Assembly (NCBI RefSeq): GCF_043641665.1
Contig: NC_092181.1
Location: 2,919,421 to 2,983,420 of the forward strand
Direction of reading: 5' to 3'
Length of the DNA stretch: 64,000 nucleotides
Origin: Enoplosus armatus
Taxonomy: Eukaryota > Chordata > Actinopteri > Centrarchiformes > Enoplosidae
The notes beneath the pieces were generated by a model. It made no database searches and was not told where the DNA came from. It saw only the letters and a list, made by a program, of their open reading frames with translations. Of this stretch, positions 1 through 12,700 are shown piece after piece. Position 1 is the stretch's first letter. Every line of letters begins with the position of its first letter. Made by a program: the position numbers and the translations under genes.

Positions 1-2549
1 ATTACCTGTTGAGATGTTTTTTAGGGTTTGCCACATTATCTCAAAGACGTGTGGTCAACCACAGAAAAACTATCAGCAGCTTTTTTGATAATCGAATACT
101 CGCTGAAGTCATTTATCCAGCTAGAATGCCAAACCTTCTCAATTTCACAGATTTGGTTTTTCTGTATCTTATTCTATAGTACGCTGAATATTTTTAGTTT
201 TGAAGGGTTGTTTAGGGAAAACAAGCAAGTTGATAATGACACCGTGAGTTGACAAATCTTTCAGTATTTTCTGACATTTATATTGATAAATCGATTGATC
301 GATTAATCAACAAATCAATCGGTAGATAAATTGATAATGAACATAGTTGATGAGTGGGATAATATTGCCTTTTCCCTCTCATATTTTATCCAGAAATGAA
401 AATAGATTTAGATTATTTGTGTGTGTGTGTTTATGACCTGAGTGTGTGAAGCCTAATCTCCCCTCCCCTCTCCTCCACACACTCACACGCTACATTTCAG
501 TCACAGATGTCAAATGTCACCAAGCCGATTAAGCTGCCGTCACTTGGCTTCCCAAGCAGTTTCCACCGGAGGGCCGCAGACGACATATCCCAGTGGCCAC
601 ATTGTTGGCAAGTCAGGGTTTATAATTAGATGCATAGATTGTCTAGACCTGTGGGGTGATTGACCTTAACTACTATAAGGCTTGCTTTTGTAGCTATGTG
701 CATGAGGGATACATTTCATTTTTAGTGACTACCCTAAAACACTGTGATCTGCTCTCAGATTTAAAATGGAGGTCTCTGGTTCTGTTAAAGTGTATTAAAC
801 AACATTACTGCTTTGATTCAGTCTCACTGCTCTTGTCAACCTTGTTTCCAGCAGCAGCAGGCAGCTGTTTTCAGTGAAAAAGCTCTGTCAAACACACTGT
901 ACGCTGCCTGCTCAGCACCAAACAGCAGACAGACAAAGTTAGAGACTAGCTGGTGAACACAGTGGAGCATTTAGCAGCTAAAGAGCGGAAAGTCGGTGGA
1001 GACAAAAACAGAGTTCTGTGTCTGCAGGAATAGACAACTGTTTGCTAACCCACTTGCCCTATCAACTTTATAAGTTGATAATATGTCAGTGTTGTGCGGA
1101 CAGCTTGTTGTGTGTTGCCCCAAAAAGTCAATCAAGGCACATTTAAGGTATGTTTGGTGCAGGCAGATTTGTTTATTCAAAGGATTGACTGGAAAAAGAA
1201 TGAAATGTGTTATTTAGTTATTTTACTTTCTGTAAATAAATGTTTTTTTCTCACAGAGCATGTGAAACATGGCTTGAGAGCCTAATGTGATTGTAGTTAT
1301 GATGTGAATAAACCACAAATGACATTGCACTGACTAACACAACCAGTGTTCCCAGGAAGCATTTGAGAAAATGCTTAAGCCACACCTAAAGTAACGTTAA
1401 TGACATGCAGAACCACTTATCCACAACAAGGAGTACATGAGAAAAACCCACGAATCAACTCAGACAAACTGCAGCAGAGGGAGCTCACCTGTCTGGTTAA
1501 GTTATAAGCATTGTCTGCAGCATATTTTGCTCTTGTAGTGGGGAGTTGGCAGACTGCAGGTAGAGCACGTCTGACCTTTAATAAATAATGATTTTGGTTT
1601 TATGGTTGGTAGTTGGTTTATGTATTAGATCAGAAATACGTGCACTACGTGATTGTTGTGCAGGGCGGTATTTCTGTGGACGCTGTAGACCAAACCAGTT
1701 TGACAAATGACCTTTCAGGGTGTTTCCTCAGACAAATATTGACCAGTGATATCAGCTCTCAGTTTGCAGAGACTTGTACTGGTGATATGGTGCATATTAT
1801 ATCCTCACCTTGAGCTACAGTAGTGGTTTGATTTTCATCAAGATTTTATTCAAACTCTACTTTATTGCCTGTGTTTTAGTAACAAACTGCCTCTCATGAA
1901 TATGTTAATAGTTAGTTAATATAGTTAATATAAGGTTCAATCATCCAGGTGTCTAGAGAAGGTTGAATCAAAACACTTGACTGGAGTGTTGATTTTATTA
2001 CTGGGAGGTGACTCAAAGACGAAGCCCTTGTCACGCCCATGCTTGTTATTGTGGGCAAAGTACTCGAGACATTACTGATAAGCTGTATTCCCTTGCAGCA
2101 TTTTCAGTTATGTCGTCATAATACTGGCCTGTTAACTTCAGCTGGTCGAACCGTTCCTGTAGAGAGTGATGTGATTTCCACTTAAACCGTATATGTTTCA
2201 TTCAGATGTGCCGCCCTCAAAGGTTTTATTCTGCACGGACTAACAAATGCTCACAAAGACAGAGCGCAGGAAGAAATGGGATGTAACCGATGGCCAAAGT
2301 TGTGTCTCCTCTGTCTCTTGCGTGCGGCATTTGACCTGGAAAGAGTCAGCTTGTGGTTGAAAAATGAATGAAGATGTTAATATTTGATTGTAAGAAAACT
2401 GCTGTGTCTATGGTAGCAACTGCAACGGCATGGGACGACAGAGACAAGACAGTGAATGTGATGACTCGGTGTAGAATGGAAATTTCTTTGGAAATTCCTT
2501 GGATCTTGATTGGAATGAAATTAAACGATTCATTTATCGTTTTTATCAT

Positions 2550-2583
<34 letters not shown>

Positions 2584-3281
2584 CTCAACTTATTATTCTT
2601 TCTATTATTCTTCCTTGTGGTTCCCTCTCAATAATCCCTGTCCTGTCAAAACACATAAAATCATAAAATGTATTGCCTCCATCAGACCCTGTAAAGTGGT
2701 CGTGGCTCTGTCTGCACCAGTATTACGCAGAGCCCTCTCTCCATCTGGTATTACGTATGTGTGCAGAACAAGAACAGCCATTGGCATGGGCGGAACCTAC
2801 CATCTCCCTCAGTTTCACGGGGGTGGGTGGGTTTAATGCAGCATCCTTTTAAATTGCACCAGCTTTGCCATCCTGAATTATTCTTTCAATTATAGCCATA
2901 TGATACTTATCTTTTTGTGCTTGGACAAGGTCATTGTGATCAATATCAGCTTTTGTGGCTCGTGGTTTAGATTTTTCTTCCTCCTTCACCCCTCCTCCTC
3001 TTCCTCCTCTCTTTTCTTACCCGGTAGTCCAACGTGGCCAGGTGAACGGAGGCAGGCATGACGACAGATGGCCCTTACAGTCTGAGGGATTATATATTAA
3101 CACCAAGCCGCTCAGATTCTCTTGCACACACAAACACAGGTGTATACACCCACTCACGTAGGCTAGTGGATACGCTTTTCTCAAACACACAGGCAGGCCA
3201 GTAGAATGATGCCAGAGACACAACTGGTGTGTGACAGCACAGCGAACACCCTGTAGAATCAGAAGAACGGGGATTTAACTG
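1..3281. other. Gene-free 5' flank of hap1
   Basis: No reading frame here shows family resemblance or exon-like borders. The stretch is AT-rich and holds a run of AT dinucleotides near 2556-2583. The 5' untranslated exon(s) and promoter of hap1 probably lie in its last part, but no TATA box or clear start site could be picked. Small open frames here look like chance frames. Confidence 0.6.
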
Positions 3282-6200
3282 ATGGACGGAGAGACGGAGG
3301 GCAGCTTTTCTGCGGCCACCATGGAGGTGTGGAGCTCCTCGGCATCTGAGGAGGAGGAGGAAGAGAAGAGCACTGCCAGTCTTGTGGAGGAAGTGGTGGA
3401 GGTGGAGAAGAAAGGCACCAATAGCAATAACAATAACAATAATAACAACAACAACAAGGACAGCCTTTGCAGGGAGGTGACACAAGGTGAGATATGACAG
3501 AGGATAAGCTTGCACAAGGGACTGGTCAGTGATCTGGAGAGCCCAGGCTTGAAGAGAGAGTTAGAAATAAATTAGATATTAAGCCTTGTCGTGCTTAATG
3601 TTGTGATTGTTCTGCCCCGCAACTCAAATATTGCTGTCTGGTATGTTTTGTTGTACATTGCATTGTCAAGGTCTTTGTTATCTAAGTGCTTTAATACTTT
3701 ATAGTGCACTGCGTGTACTGCAGGGTGCAGTGATGTCACTGACGGTGCATCACGCAAATGATGATTACCATTCAACAAAATGCTTGCTTTTGCAGTTCTT
3801 GTCACAAGACTCCTTTAGTTCAATGTTAAAGTGCCCTGAAACGTGTAAAGTTTTATATATATTGAGTTTGAATGTTTCCTCTTAGTGTGGTGAAGGTCAC
3901 TGAGCCTGTGTGTGTGCGTGTGTCCACACATGCTGCAGCAGCATGAAAGCAGTTGTCATTGACCGTATTATGAACTTGTGTTTTTTCTTCTACTCCTGTT
4001 GTTATTATATGAAGGTCAGAGCCGCACAATTAGGAAATAGTATTTTAATGCTACAGTTTCCATTTTGGGGGATTTCCTCCCCTCCTGACATGGTTTGAAT
4101 CTCAAAGGGGAAGTGTGCTTTTGTGAATTAAATTGGTAAAATGAGATTGAAGGTCTGACTCTTTCTAACAAATGACTGCTGTTGAATGTTGCCAAACGCT
4201 CTGCTTTGTGGTCTGTGGTTCGGAAGGACAAAGACTGCAGGTACTTTAACTGTGCCGCTGCCCTACTTTCAGTCCAGTATTGTCAGTTTGTCTTGCTCTT
4301 CCTGTAATGCAATTATAGACTTTTGATCATTTGATGGTGTCGCCTGGCTTGTAGTTTAGAGCAGTTTGAGGCACAATTTAATCTTGTTATAGTATTTTTC
4401 AAGTCGACGTATGTGTTTATATTGAAGAACATGGTTGTACAAAAGGTGCTCGCACTGATCTTCCACTTTAACAGATGAGTTAATGTCAGCAGGGATTCTC
4501 CTCTATTCCTCCTCTCTGTGGGGCGTTCTTTGTCTAAACCGGCATGTGGCTGGCACCCGCGCAAATACTGCGACACAGGCACCCCTCCAGAAAAACTGGA
4601 CACTCATTTTCGGCCCCTCTGTTATGCAATAGGATAAATATATTGGATATATTTTCATTGCACATATACTTAAGTAGTTTTTTATTGGATACGTTGCGTG
4701 TGCTGTGTTGATATGTCTATATTGCCAGCATCTTTAGGCAAAACTCTGCTCTCATTTTTAACCCGTTAATGAAGGATATGACACTGATAATGTTATTTAT
4801 AACTCCTCATAATTCTTTATAATGAGATTAACCATTGTAAAGTGCGTATACACTTAAGACTGTTAACTACTCAAAAAAGATGTCCAGACAGATTTACAGT
4901 AGGAAGCTTTGTGAGACAACTTTTGGCTCCTGCCAATCCTGTCAAGTGTGCACCTTCAGAACAATAGAGATCAATAGGGGATCAATGTGAATCTTGTTGT
5001 TGGAGCTCATCTGTGCCTGTCTGATCCACACAACATAACAGACGTCAGCAAGGTTCATCCATAGGTACAGTATTAGGCTAGCATTTCAGGGCAGCAGCCT
5101 GGATTTAGATCAACCCAAACCCTAAAACCTCTAGCTGGCATAACAGCATCTCTTTCCATGATCTGCTCCACGCTGTGGCAGCAGTCAGGTCAAGAGGAAC
5201 TAGATCAGGGATTTCGGCTGGTGACGCTTTGTGGATGTACAGTTTAGGTGCTTGCTGAAGCATGCATTCATTCAAGTGCAAATAAGCCATTCAAGATGGC
5301 GTGAAATGTAACGTGATGCTTAATTGATGAAGAATTACAACGGCATAATCCTTGTAAATACTACTTCACTTTAATGTTCCTATGGCAGACTGACACGAAC
5401 TAATGAAATGTAATGTACTGTAGATGGAAATAATATCATAGGCTTATTATTTATTTTTTTTAACTTGCTGCACTGTTGACACTGTTGACAACATTTCAGT
5501 GACTTTGTAGTGAACTGGAACTTGTTTTGTATTTTGTGTGCGAGGGTTTGTGTACAGAACAGTAGCTGACAGTCCTGCTGCCAACTTTGCTTGCACTTTA
5601 AGTGCAATAGGATCTGAGGTTGAAGTTGACCTTTGTTCATTTATGGAATGTATTTTGATAATTACACAATAAGCCATTTAGTCCTCAATAGAAATGGTAT
5701 ATAAGCGTAATTATGCATAATTTAGGATGTAATTAGCTGTTTATTAATAAGATTGTTTGGTGTACCCCCTGATTCAAAGTAATTTAGTGAATGCTAAGAT
5801 CTCGATGTCGGAAATAGATATATTGACACTATTGTTGATTAGGATTTTAAGGTGGATGAGGAGTACAAATATTATACGTTTTTATATAGGTTTTTAGCAG
5901 TGTAATGAACAAAAATAATTTTAAGATCAGAATTTAGTACATTACAATGACAATATCCATGATGCATTTGGGAAGCAGGGTTGGCCAGTGTTGCGAGATT
6001 CATCCTTGTATTTGAAGTTCATTTGCCCTGCAGCCATGTCCTTAAGAGAAACACCAGGTCCTGCCAGCGGACCTGTTACATGGCAGTGAGCTCTGAAATT
6101 AAATTAAATTAGTGAGTTTCCAACAAATTGTCAGTAAATCACCTCGCATTGTTATAGACATGATTTAATGTGATATACTTCATGGTGTGCTACGCTATAC

Positions 6201-9200
6201 TTAACAGTGCAGCAGTTCAGCCCAAGGTTAGGTTCCTTCCATTAGCTGATTAGACTCAGCTATCTAATCACTGTGTTTCCAGGCCAATATCAAGGACCTT
6301 ACTCTAATTACTTTGCTGTATGGCAACTTCCCATCTCTTAAAACCAGCTAAGCTTTCAACCAAAGTAAGATTACACAACTAATTTTGGTTTAGAGGTATT
6401 CAGTGTCATTCAGAATTACCTTCTGATGAAATTCGGATGAAATTCAGGTAATTAACAAATTACAAACAATGACTTCTCAGTGTTTGGCTCACAGTAATTG
6501 AATGGCTTAAGTAAAAACTACGTCAGTACTACATCTGTCTGAACTGATAAAATGACTTGGTGACCTTCCACACCGCTTCATCCTTATTGACTTTGAAGTG
6601 TACATAAACAAAGCATTCTCCGGGATGTAAACAAAGCTGCAGGCCAATAGCCAGTCACTGTTATCCCACTCCATGCTGTACATGTCCTGCTGCTGTGGAC
6701 ACTTTGTTAGTTTAGCCCTGGCCGTCTCTCCAGTTGAGCTATATTGGTATCCAGGAGAACGAGGTCTTAAATGGTGTCTTATCTGGGCTAAAAAGGATCA
6801 AGCTAAGAGGATCAGTATCTGGCTGACCACATGGAGATGTTGTGGTTTTATAGCTGTGGAAACTCAAAGGACAAACGAGATCTACTCGAGGCCCTCATTC
6901 ATACAAAAAATACTGCTGTCAGTGTGGGTGTGTCAATATAATATAATAATTATGTGACAAGGGCATGTTTATGAGGGCAGCCTCTCTTTCTTCACATGAC
7001 TACGTAACCTATGAACAATAATCCAAGTACTTAATAATACACAATGCGTAATAAGATAAAATCAGTTTTCATCAGATCAGTGCATTATTGCCAATTTAAT
7101 TCTTAAAAATGGGCTGCCTACTCAGAAACACAAATATTGCTTAACTTGATAAAAATACAAGAGAATATCAAGTATAAACTGTTCATTTCTATTGCAGCAA
7201 TGCTGGCTTGTTCAGTAGCTGATAAGCAGTCTGTGTGCCTTCTACCGCTCTGTCTCTTCCTCCATTCATTAAATCCCTCTCTCCCTCCTCCCTCAGTGCT
7301 GTGCTCAGACAGAGTGGGCCAGGTCACCAAGACGTATCATGACATCAAGGCAGTCACCCACCTGTTGGAGGAGGTAAGAGAGAGACACACAGCAGATGAA
7401 CGGGATTATGGAGGATTAAATTCATCTTCCTCACTGACCGTTACTGTTTGTCACCCTCTTGTTTCTGTCAGTGTGATCAGAAGAAAGTCGATTATATTTG
7501 GTTCAAAAAACACAACTGCAATTGTGATTTCCTCAATAGAACGGTGATTGTGTATCTGCCAAATATTGAAAAATGTAAATGTGCTACAACATTATGCGCT
7601 GCTCAGTAAAATAAATGCAGCTTTTATGTATCACTTTGCAGAAAGAGCGGGATCTTGAGTTAGCAGCGCGAATCGGCCAATCCCTGCTGAAGCAGAACCA
7701 AGAGCTAACCGCACGCAATGAAATGCTGGATGAACAGCTTGAAATTGCAAAGGAAGAGGTATAAACAAGCATCATGATACACACTTTCAGTGAAGTCACA
7801 CTGAAATACACGATCTGCGACGTCTTATCAATGTGGTGCTTAAACAGTCTGCTGCATTTTCTAGATTGCTCAACTTCGTCATGAGCTCTCGATGCGAGAC
7901 GACCTCCTTCAGTTCTATGCGAGCACTGAGGAGATCGAGAACGCTGAATCGCACTCACCGTGAGTTTACACCCCCACACACACACACATAAGGTACACAG
8001 AGTTTGAGGAATGATACCACTGAAAATATTTAGCTTCACAAAAACATATAGTATACTAATAACTTGAGCAATTACCACACTTGCACAGGAAACACACATC
8101 TTATTTCCCTTTCAAATTATATAGCGCAACACTTTCCTTTCAATAAACAGTGTAATGATAGCCAACTCTACTACTTTATCATCACTGTTTTAACGTAAAA
8201 TTAACAGCCTTCCTGCTATAGTCATTGAGTGAAATAAAAGAGATGTTTATGACTCACTTCCTGAGTCTGTGTGTAAGTAAACATATGTCAGCACATATCC
8301 ACTGATCCTCTCAAATTTTCCAGCTAAGCCTCCTGCTGAACTCTTTCACATCAGAATCACTCCGTTCGATAGTAATTTTTGGATATCTACAGTTGATAAT
8401 TGTCTACCTGTTTTGCTTAGATGTGTTCTGCAAGCTCAGTTTTGTGTGTGAGTGAGAAAAACAGAAAGATGTCTGATGCAGACAAATGTTTCTTTTTTTG
8501 TTGTAGAATAAAAAGGAACGAGTCGTGCAGTTCGCTCACCAACTTCGTCCACTATGACTTCCTGCAGCAGAAGCTGAAGGGTTTAGAGGACGAGAACCGC
8601 AAACTGAGATTAGAGGTATGCAACACTGCAAAGTTCTCACAGAGTGAAATGAAAGGAAAGTAGCTCATACATACACGGTAAAAGAAGACACTTCAAAATC
8701 CTCATCATTTTTATGGTCATGTCAGTATTAATTCTAGCTTTTGATATTGTTCTGTCACTGACTATATTCAGTGTTAATCCTAAACATGTATTTGTAGAAA
8801 CTGGTTGAAAATACCAAACATGCAGTATGAAATCTCATTATATATTCCATCCATCCATCCATTATCTATAACTGCTTATCTGGGTCGCGGGGGGGGGGGC
8901 TGGTAATGTAAACGAAACACATTTCTAACTATATATCATTAATGTGATGCTAATGAGAAGTCAGTCAATATTTGGGGGAGTAACACCTACTGTTTAACCT
9001 GCGCTTACTGTTTCCCATGCTGTCCAAGTGAAAGTGTTTTATGGTGTAAAGTACATCTTTGCCTTAGGTATTACATGCTGCAAGGGTCAATTGAGTTTAT
9101 CTGAACTCTGGTAATTAAAAAAGTGGATTTTCTTTCAAATCATTTGTATATTTTCCCTTAAATTAAATTGTCTTTTTGTGTGTGTTAGCTTTAGGATTGA

Positions 9201-9669
9201 ACCTGGTGTGCTGCTGATTGAATTTAACATATACATGAAATGGATGTAGCACCAAGAAATATGAGAGATGTAATGATTCACAACACGTATTGTACAGTTT
9301 AATATAATATACGGATAATTTCAGTTTTAAAAGTATGTCATTTTGACACTGACTTTACTTCTGCAGGCCAGTGAGCTCACAACAGAGACGACCAACTACG
9401 AGGAGCAAGAACAGGAGCTGATGATGGTGTGTGTGGAAGAACTCTGTAAGTGTTTACAGTCTTGTTTCACGATATGACAATAATATATAGATGATGAGTG
9501 TACAGGTGTATTCACGGGACTTGCATGTTTCAGCGTCTGTCAATAAGCAGGTGGTCGAACTGTCAGAGGAGCTGGCGCGGAAAGTAGAGGATTCCCTCCG
9601 ACAGCAGGAGGAGATCAGCTCACTGCTCGCTCAGATTGTTGACCTGCAGGCCCGTTGCAAAGGGGTGAG

Positions 9670-9722
<53 letters not shown>

Positions 9723-12700
9723 TTCACCAGTCAAGGTTCCCTCAAGGAGCTTACATAAAACAGTTACTGACTTTATAAAGAGTTATGTAATTGATCACGT
9801 TGGCCCTTTGCTTTCAAACGTTTGAATGTTCTCTATGAATGGACTTAAATCACAGTAAAACTCTCCTAACGTTCTTCTCTCTGTCCCTCTAGCTCACGCA
9901 TGAGAATGAAGAGCTGAACCAAAACCTGAGTGCCTCCCGTGAGAGCCAGCAAAAACTTAAATCAGAGGCAAGACACTTACAATCACTTTGACAAATGAAC
10001 TCACTTTCCCTTCTGGCTACAAATAGAATGTGGACTAAAACATGCTTTTGTGTTTTCAAGTCTTCAAACATGCACAGGTGTATAATGTAAATATTTGCAA
10101 AGACAACCTACGCTCATTGAATGTAAGTGTAGGCCAAACCACAATGTTCAGAAACAAACTAGATATGAACCCTGTTTTTAACTGGAGAAATACACACAAT
10201 TATGTCAAAAGAGAAGATAAATAAAACAAACTGCTGAATGTCAGCACAACCTAAATGCTATGACATTCTCCACCCAACCATCAGTGTGTAGCCAGACCTC
10301 CAGAGCTCTTGTCGATCTTCTGGACTCTTGGAGAAAGTCAAGATACAGTGGACTATCCTTAGACTTCCACCAATGTTGACCTGAGCACTGAGGTGCTGTT
10401 TTTGGAGGTGGCACTTTTAAAACTTTCTTCCAATCGAACAGCTGCCTCTGATTTCTAAGATCACACTATCACAAATAGTTTCGACTTGTACTACAGTTTG
10501 ACAGATTAGTGTCCTCCTGTCTGCAGCTCAAGGACTTGCAGGACAAGTACTCAGAGTGCGAGGACATGCTCCACGAGGCCCAAAAGGACATTAAGAACTT
10601 GCGCAATAAGAGCCTCCCCAACAGCACTGTGCAGCGGTACACTGCACTGGCCTCTGTCCTCCCCATGGACTCACTGGCAGCCGAGATAGAAGGCACCTTC
10701 CGCAAAGGCCTGGACACCCCGGCTCCCTCAGAGTACAAGTGAGTCTGTGATTTTGTGCAAGTCATCAAGGCTTATTTGATGCTTAAATGCCCTCTTACCT
10801 TTAGCATGCCGTAAACTCAGACACAACCCCCCCCAGAGTCTAATTTATATATAGGTGTATGTCTAGATGTCTCGGTCTTTATGTTTATTCTTTCTTTATA
10901 TAGAATGAAACCCCTTTCTATCCTGAAAGCTTTGTTGGCGTCAACGACCTTCAAAACCGCCTCCTACCTGTTGATCTCATTTCTAGCGCGGATGTATTTC
11001 CTCCCGAATATCCTCTGTATTCTTCTGCTTTCATGCACGAGTTTCCCCCTCTCCTCTACCCATCTGATCTCCATGCGCATGAATTCCTTAACCTGCTTCC
11101 TCAGTTTGGTGTTTAAGGAGGCCAGCTTCTGGTTGGTTTTCTTGGCTGATTGAAGGGCTCGTGTAAGTGCGAGCACTTCGGCGTCTACAGCTGCTCTGCA
11201 TGCACGTGGCTGGTATTGTCTGGCATCATTACTGCGCTTCTCTCTGAAAGACGGCGATATACAAGTAGTGTTCAGCTAAAATCACAATCACATTTATTGT
11301 GTCCATTTACATCTGTTGAAGAAACCTGTTGCTATAAAGAGCTACTTTTCATTAAAGACACAATTTAGCTTCAAGTCTATAAAAGTCAGACATTCAGCCA
11401 TACACCACAGTATAACTTGGACGAGTTAAGCCTGGGGCTAAGGTCTTTTTGGGGATCTGGAAGTCATTTTAGTGCAAGTTTAATAATTAATGAAGAATTT
11501 ATTTCATCGAGAAATATTTCTTTTCATACAAAAGTTGATTTTAAGTCCTCCAAAGCAGTAGTTGCTATTCTAAACTGTTACGCGTGCACAATTTTGAATT
11601 TGGTGATGCTCCCTGCATCCCTCTTCCATGATCACTACCTTACAAGGTAAAGAAAAGTGCATCTCCTTTGTCATACACCTTTCTATTGTAGCTCAGCATG
11701 TGGAGCGACTTTAAAAGTTGGGATTTAAATGATGTAAAGGAGCCACTTTTAAACAAAGGGGACCGATAGGGGGTGGTGGCAAACCTCCTACCCCTCCTAG
11801 CTCCAGTCATCTAGGTAATTTGATTTAATTTTCTAGGTGTTGTTGTACTTTTTGCCTCATTCTTCTCATTGGTTAGATGGGATCCTGTGCATTTTACTTT
11901 GAAATGAGAAGACCAATATAATATGACTACGACTGTTTCTGAGTTTCTGCCATGCTGTCCTGCTTGTGTCTTACTACTTAACATAGATATAGACAGTGTT
12001 TTTTGTTTCTAAATAGATAATAATTCATACAATTTGCAGCTTGAAAAATGCAGTGATAGCATTAGTGGTTATATGGTGAATAAACATTTTTTTTCTAACA
12101 GGTCTGTGACTGAGATGAATAATGTAGATTGGGTGTAATCTTGTTATGGCCACTCATGCCCTGTTTCTCCTGGCAGGAACCACCCGTGGCGTGTGTTTGA
12201 AACCGTGAAGGTGGTGAACCGGGCTGTGAAGCTGCGGTCTCTGTGCCACTCCCCGGGGCTGCCAGGCTCCAGCCCGGTGTCCGTTCGCTCCAGTTGCACC
12301 AGCACCCCCCGAACCAGCTACTATGGCTCAGATAATGCCAGCTTTACTCTGGAGGACAAGCCAAGCTCCAATAATGCTCAGAAAGAAGACAACAGGTGTG
12401 TTTGATTATGCGTTCATACTACATACTTGCACTATTCTACTTGTGATCATTTTATACACATGTACACTAGGATTTTGAATCGAAGTTAAAATGACTTTCT
12501 TTGGGTGGTAACTCATGTGCATGTTTTTGCGACATGAGTTTATAATGATTAAGTTCAGTTAAAACATTGTCTCATTTGTTCACCATAGTGTTAGTGGGCC
12601 AAAGCGTCTGGGCCAGCCAGGCACGCCAGGAGGCCAGGACCTCGAAGCCGCCTTGCGCAGCCTGTCAGCCCGCCAGCAGAACCACTCCTCCGAGCGACCT

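Noticed and set aside
3090..3517. Overlapping minus-strand frames rich in Leu/Val/Pro/Ser
   Set aside because: Antisense reading of the acidic and Asn-coding repeats of hap1 exon 1.
7584..8099. 171-codon minus-strand open frame over hap1 exons
   Set aside because: It is the antisense shadow of two hap1 coding exons, whose plus-strand frame matches the family and the splice sites.
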